From Eucommia ulmoides (taxonomy: Eukaryota; Streptophyta; Magnoliopsida; Garryales; Eucommiaceae), in NCBI GenBank assembly GCA_016647705.1, contig CM028333.1, positions 25,104,243 through 25,168,242 of the forward strand: a DNA stretch of 64,000 nt, read 5' to 3'. Below, piece after piece: positions 59,959 through 64,000 of this stretch. The position numbers were made by a program, and so were the translations under genes. The notes below the pieces were generated by a model. It worked only from the letters and a program-made list of their open reading frames with translations, was not told where the DNA came from and did not search any database. Position 1 is the first letter of the stretch. Each line of letters starts with the position of its first letter.

Positions 59959-60194
59959 TCTTGTCCAGTCATTGTAATTGATGTTTATGGATTTTTCTGT
60001 CGCACAATTTTATTTGTAATGAATGTTTTTCCTAATTTATTTATATGATATGACAAATTTTATGTACTATAAATTTCATGCACTTGTCGCGCACATTTAT
60101 TTGTAATGGATGCTATATTTTGTTTGTAAATGTCATTAAATCTTAATTTGGTACTAATAAATTTAACGCAAGTGTTGGGGAAAAAATTTCAGTT

Positions 60195-62411
60195 ATGTAT
60201 CACCCTGACCCAGAAGTTACTACAGTTCTCCACTTGCAGGCCCAGCACAGATCTGAATTAGTCTGGGCAGGACAGGTTAATATTTAATTTATTACATTAA
60301 TTTTTTCATTTTATGTTATTGATTCTGTCTTAATTAATATTAATTAATGTTTCAAGATATTGGTGTCCTAGACTGCGTGGGATTTGATATGGGGGAATGG
60401 AGAGCAAACACCCCCGCTCGAGTCGTTGAGCTAATTGAATCGGCCGGATTATATGGCCCTTACAGGCTGTGGCCGAAGCGGTTATATAGGGCCCTAATAA
60501 CTGCATTAGTAGAGAGATGGCGTCTGGAGACGCATACTTTCCATCTACCCATTGGGGAGATGACGATTACGCTACAGGACGTGGCTGTCTTGTTGGGGTT
60601 GCCTGTGCACGGGCAACCCGTTACCGGCCCTAATGACACGCGGTCGGTACAGAGTTGACAGGAACTTTGCTCTAATCTTCTCGGCGTGGTACCGCCGCCG
60701 GGTGTAATAAAAAATGGTTGTATGAAGCTGAATTGGTTAAAGGAAACCTTCAACCAAGTTCCTGAAGATACCAGCGAACGGACCATCTATTGCTACGCCC
60801 GGGCATATTGCTTGCTTTTGCTTGGCACCATGTTGTTGCCTGATAAATCGCAGAACATGGTCAAGCTCGTCTACCTCCCACTGCTCCGTGACTTGACACC
60901 GCTTGTCAAGTATAGTTGGGGCAGTGCGACACTAGCTGTGCTATACTGCGAGTTATGCAAGGCAGCAAAGGGTACAACCAAAGATATTGCCGGGTGTCTA
61001 TTTTTGTTAGAGTGTTGGGCCTGGGAGCGATTGCCGAGGCTTCGACCGGATGTTGTCCCTATTCCCGATTATGATGGATTGTACAGACAATTGGATTTAG
61101 ACAACTTTTTGTTCCCAGCGGCTCCGAGGGGTGCTTGGTAAGTAATTAGTAATTTGTTTTTTGTTTTATTATCATGTAATGTAAATTTTCATCTATATTT
61201 AATTAAACTTCTGGTTATTTTATTGATGTACAGGTGGACCCTTAGATTCAGTACAGAACACCAGCCGATGCACGTTTTGATCGTGTATCGTGATCAGTTA
61301 GATCGATTGCAAATGACGAGGTTAATTGTTTATTTACATCAAATTTTTAATTTATTTTTTTATTTACATATTTTTTGGACAGGTTGTCTGGATGCCATAT
61401 GACCAGCAGGATTTGCCTCCATACACTAGAGATGGAGAATAAATATGGATGGCAGAACTGCCCCTCATCTGCTACGAGATTGTCGAGTACACGTATCCCC
61501 TACGCGTACTACGACAATTTGGTTATCAGCAACCGATTCCGAAGCAGTGTACTTGGGATCAGAACTTGCACACCCTTAGTCGGCGAGGACACTACCGTGC
61601 TGACTGGACTGTATTACACCGCCAACATATAGCTAGGTGGAACAGTCGACAAGCACCTGATATGGGCAGCTTCTTGCAGGGGATAGGGGTTGACCATGAA
61701 TACATGAACTGGTATTGGAGAATCACACGAAGGTTCATGGTCAACCCGGAGTACTGGCCCGATGTGGGTTATTTAGCAACAGGATCACGTGCAAGGTTCA
61801 TGGCACGTGGCGCCCATCCTGCTCCTCACACTGTTCCTCAGCCTACTTCCCAACCCTGTACTGCTGATGCCGGACCATCTAGTATGTACGACATGGGTAC
61901 TGATGCCGGAACGTCTGGTATGTACGGCATGAGTACTGATGCCGGACCATCTGGTATGTACGGCATGGGTACTGATGCCGGAACATCTAGTATGTACGGC
62001 ATGAGTGCTGATACCGGACCATCTGGTATGTATGGCATGGGCACTGATGCCAGACCGTCTGGTATGTACGGCATGAGTGCTGATGCCGGATCGTCTGATA
62101 TGTACGGCATGAGTGCTGATGCTAGACCCTCATCCACATTCTATACTCCGAATATGAGCGAAATTATTTCAACTTCAGGAGTCATTCCTCCGGTGACATT
62201 TGTCGAACCAAGAAGATTACAAAGACAGGTGTCACCGGTGCAGTGGTTTGGGGACGACGCCGTTATCACCCCGGGAAGTATGCAACAGTCATTCATGGAC
62301 TTTGAACAAGTTACACAAGTTCATGAGGAGGCTGAGGAACCTCCTATTGCTCAACGACGAGGGCGGAGGAACATCCGACCTCGAGGCTGCGGTACATATC
62401 TTGTTATGTAA
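60195..62411 (+). pseudogene. Plant mobile domain (PMD) protein of the MAIN/MAIL type, element-borne
   Basis: Exon 1 (60195-60275) reads YHPDPEVTTVLHLQAQHRSE. The next exon (from about 60357) gives the PMD core: [58 protein letters not shown]. Stop TGA at 60656. The frame then continues to 61138 (LNWLKETF, YARAYCLLLLGTMLLPDKS), with further exons at 61235-61333 and from 61383. Stop TAA at 61440, then an open frame to 62411 with a 12-residue repeat tract. Exons 1 and 2 do not join in phase as I read them. Host PMD proteins (MAIN, MAIL1) are nuclear and act in silencing and genome stability; the role in elements is unknown. Confidence 0.88.
61866..62135 (+). repeat. 36-bp minisatellite in the PMD gene (7 full 12-residue units)
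   Basis: Units follow DAGPSGMYGMGT with small changes (S/G, G/S, T/A), seven in a row from 61866, then a partial eighth. The unit length keeps the frame. The minus-strand frame over the same bases is a shadow of the repeat. Confidence 0.93.
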
Positions 62412-62955
62412 TTGTTAGTTTAGTTATAGGAATGTAAATACATATTTTTTGTAAATATATAGTTATATAAGAACTTATGTAGTTAGCAAATCCATTTTTT
62501 TGTAATGTTTGGAGATTTAGAAAATTGTAAATTTACCGTATATATTACTTTGTAAATGGATAAAGCATTGAAATGGGAGATCGAGCAACAAATTCTTAGA
62601 CGGCATACAGAGTGGAAAGTGGTTAAAATGAATATATATATATATATATATAGAGTTCTTGACATAAAAAATATTTTTTTAAAATTTAATTTCTGAAAAC
62701 ATAGTGGTTGAATCTTATTTATGGGGATGGGGTAAAACGCAGATCAAAAATGCATTTTTTAAAAAAAAAAAAAAATGAAAACCGCATTTACAAAATACGT
62801 TTCTAAAAAAATAAAAAAAATAAAATTAAAATTAAATAAAAATAAACATAGGCCCACATGTTTACCCCAAAAAAAAATACGTTTCTAAAATAATAATAAT
62901 AATAATAATAAAAAAAAAGGGCCGACAGGTTTATCCAAAAAAAAAAAAAAAAGTT
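62412..62955. other. A/T-rich 3' flank, no gene
   Basis: A TA microsatellite (62633-62651) and poly-A runs are followed by two copies of AAATACGTTTCTAAAA-like sequence (62797 and 62876). Confidence 0.7.
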
Positions 62956-62959
62956 TTGG

Positions 62960-64000
62960 CACGATAATTTTCTGCAACTTTGAGTTAATTAACGGTGATT
63001 TATCGATATTTTAAATAAATCTAATTTTTTTGTGCATAAATTACGTTCGAAAAACTCCATAATACTTTTTACAACACTAAAAATGGACAAGTGGATGAAT
63101 TTTAAAAAATCGCCAAAGTTGACAAGATGATCTGTTTCGATAACGACAGAATTTTTTTGGGCAACTTTGGAATTAACAAAAGACTGCATGTCCGTAACAG
63201 AAATGAACCAAATTTTTTGTGCATAAATTACGTTCGAAACACTCCATAATACTTTTTATAACACTAAAAACGGACAAGTGGATGAATTTTAAAAAATCGC
63301 CAAAGTTGACAAGATGAGCTGTTTCGATAACGACGGAATTTTTTTGGGCAACTTTAGAATTAACAAAAGACTGCATATTCGTAACAGAAATGAACCAAAT
63401 TTTTTGTGCATAAATTACGTTCGAAACACACCATAATACTTTTTACAACACTAAAAACAGACAAGTGGATGAATTTTAAAAAATCGCCAAAGTTGACAAG
63501 ATGAGCTGTTTCGATAACGACGGAATTTTTTTGGGTAACTTTCGAATTAACAAAAGACTGCATGTCCGTAACACAAATGAACCAATTTTTTTGTGCATAA
63601 ATTACGTTCGAAACACTCCATAATACTTTTTATAACACTAAAAACGGACAAGTGGATGAATTTTAAAAAATCGCCAAAGTTGACAAGATGAGCTGTTTCG
63701 ATAACGACGGAATTTTTTTGGGCAACTTTAGAATTAACAAAAGACTGCATATTCGTAACAGAAATGAACCAAATTTTTTGTGCATAAATTACGTTCGAAA
63801 CACACCATAATACTTTTTACAACACTAAAAACAGACAAGTGGATGAATTTTAAAAAATCGCCAAAGTTGACAAGATGAGCTGTTTCGATAACGACGGAAT
63901 TTTTTTGGGTAACTTTCGAATTAACAAAAGACTGCATGTCCGTAACACAAATGAACCAATTTTTTTGTGCATAAATTACGTTCGAAACACTCCATAATAC
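62960..64000. repeat. 187-bp satellite with 374-bp dimer organisation, continues past the window
   Basis: TGTGCATAAATTACGTTCGA recurs at 63031, 63218, 63405, 63592, 63779 and 63966, each 187 bases apart. Units starting at 63218 and 63592 are near-identical, as are those at 63405 and 63779, while neighbours differ at several sites. The real period is therefore a two-unit 374 bp. The leftmost unit (about 62960-63217) is more diverged, as expected at an array edge. The open frames on the minus strand are repeat artefacts. Confidence 0.95.

Larger units (their letters stand above)
53760..62411 (+). mobile_element. Mutator-like element carrying transposase and plant mobile domain genes
   Basis: A MuDR-type transposase pseudogene (57222-59958) and a PMD gene (60195-62411) lie in tandem on the plus strand, 237 bp apart. 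A palindrome cluster (53765-54060), a TATA box and a long probable leader intron precede them. I did not find convincing terminal inverted repeats; the left edge is set at the palindrome cluster and the right edge may lie beyond 62411, possibly past the satellite. Element limits are therefore provisional, but the gene pair is clear. Confidence 0.75.

Noticed and set aside
61838-62137. 99-codon minus-strand Pro-rich repeat frame
   Set aside because: It is the complement of the 36-bp minisatellite in the PMD gene.
63173-63937. Repeated 67-codon minus-strand frames
   Set aside because: They recur every 187 bp and follow the satellite unit; a non-coding repeat without stops explains them.

Overview
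The window is nuclear DNA of a flowering plant, probably a eudicot. It is AT-rich, has spliced genes with GT-AG introns, tRNA-type SINEs resembling the tobacco TS family, plant LTR retrotransposons, and many MITEs. I cannot name the species. Two host genes look intact once spliced. Most of the rest is transposable-element sequence, often nested.

Layout, left to right. (a) 1-3988: a non-autonomous Ty3/gypsy-derived LTR element with gag remnants, a 60-bp tandem array and GC-rich palindromes. (b) 3989-5890: A/T-rich decayed element sequence with a hairpin-plus-homopolymer locus. (c) 5886-9731: a Mutator-type MITE split by a 3456-bp Helitron (6149-9604). (d) 10206-19114: a DEAD-box RNA helicase of the RH36/DDX49/Dbp8 type, 6 exons and 485 aa, with large introns full of MITEs and SINE pieces. 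(e) 19339-24600: a 5'-truncated SINE, an RNase H remnant, a MULE-MITE with a 9-bp target duplication, and an AGATCTGGA palindrome locus. (f) 25344-37668: a decayed Ty3/gypsy element on the minus strand, interrupted by two solo LTRs whose target duplications I can read. (g) 37669-41574: an LTR-like remnant, a SINE and hAT MITEs. (h) 43251-45868: a three-level nest of DNA elements. (i) 46127-47057: a second complete copy of the MITE from (c), with a 213-bp tandem duplication at its right end. (j) 47476-51928: a tRNA-dihydrouridine synthase of DusA type, 12 exons and 435 aa. (k) 52685-53483: a Tourist-type MITE. (l) about 53760-62411: a Mutator-like element carrying a MuDR-type transposase gene and, downstream on the same strand, a plant mobile domain (PMD) gene. 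Both genes are broken by stops. (m) 62960-64000: a 187-bp satellite with a 374-bp dimer period.

The two host genes act in RNA metabolism: pre-rRNA processing and tRNA modification. They are unrelated neighbours, each with element insertions within about 0.6 kb upstream of the start codon. The most unusual part is the PMD-carrying MULE. It has a palindrome cluster at its left side, about 311-bp A/T repeats inside a probable 5'UTR intron, a 12-residue minisatellite in the PMD protein, and stop codons that mostly fit Trp codon to TGA/TAG changes. A second theme is that unrelated elements here each carry their own array of short palindromes in non-coding terminal regions.

All protein calls rest on recognising motifs by eye. 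No alignment or database search was run.
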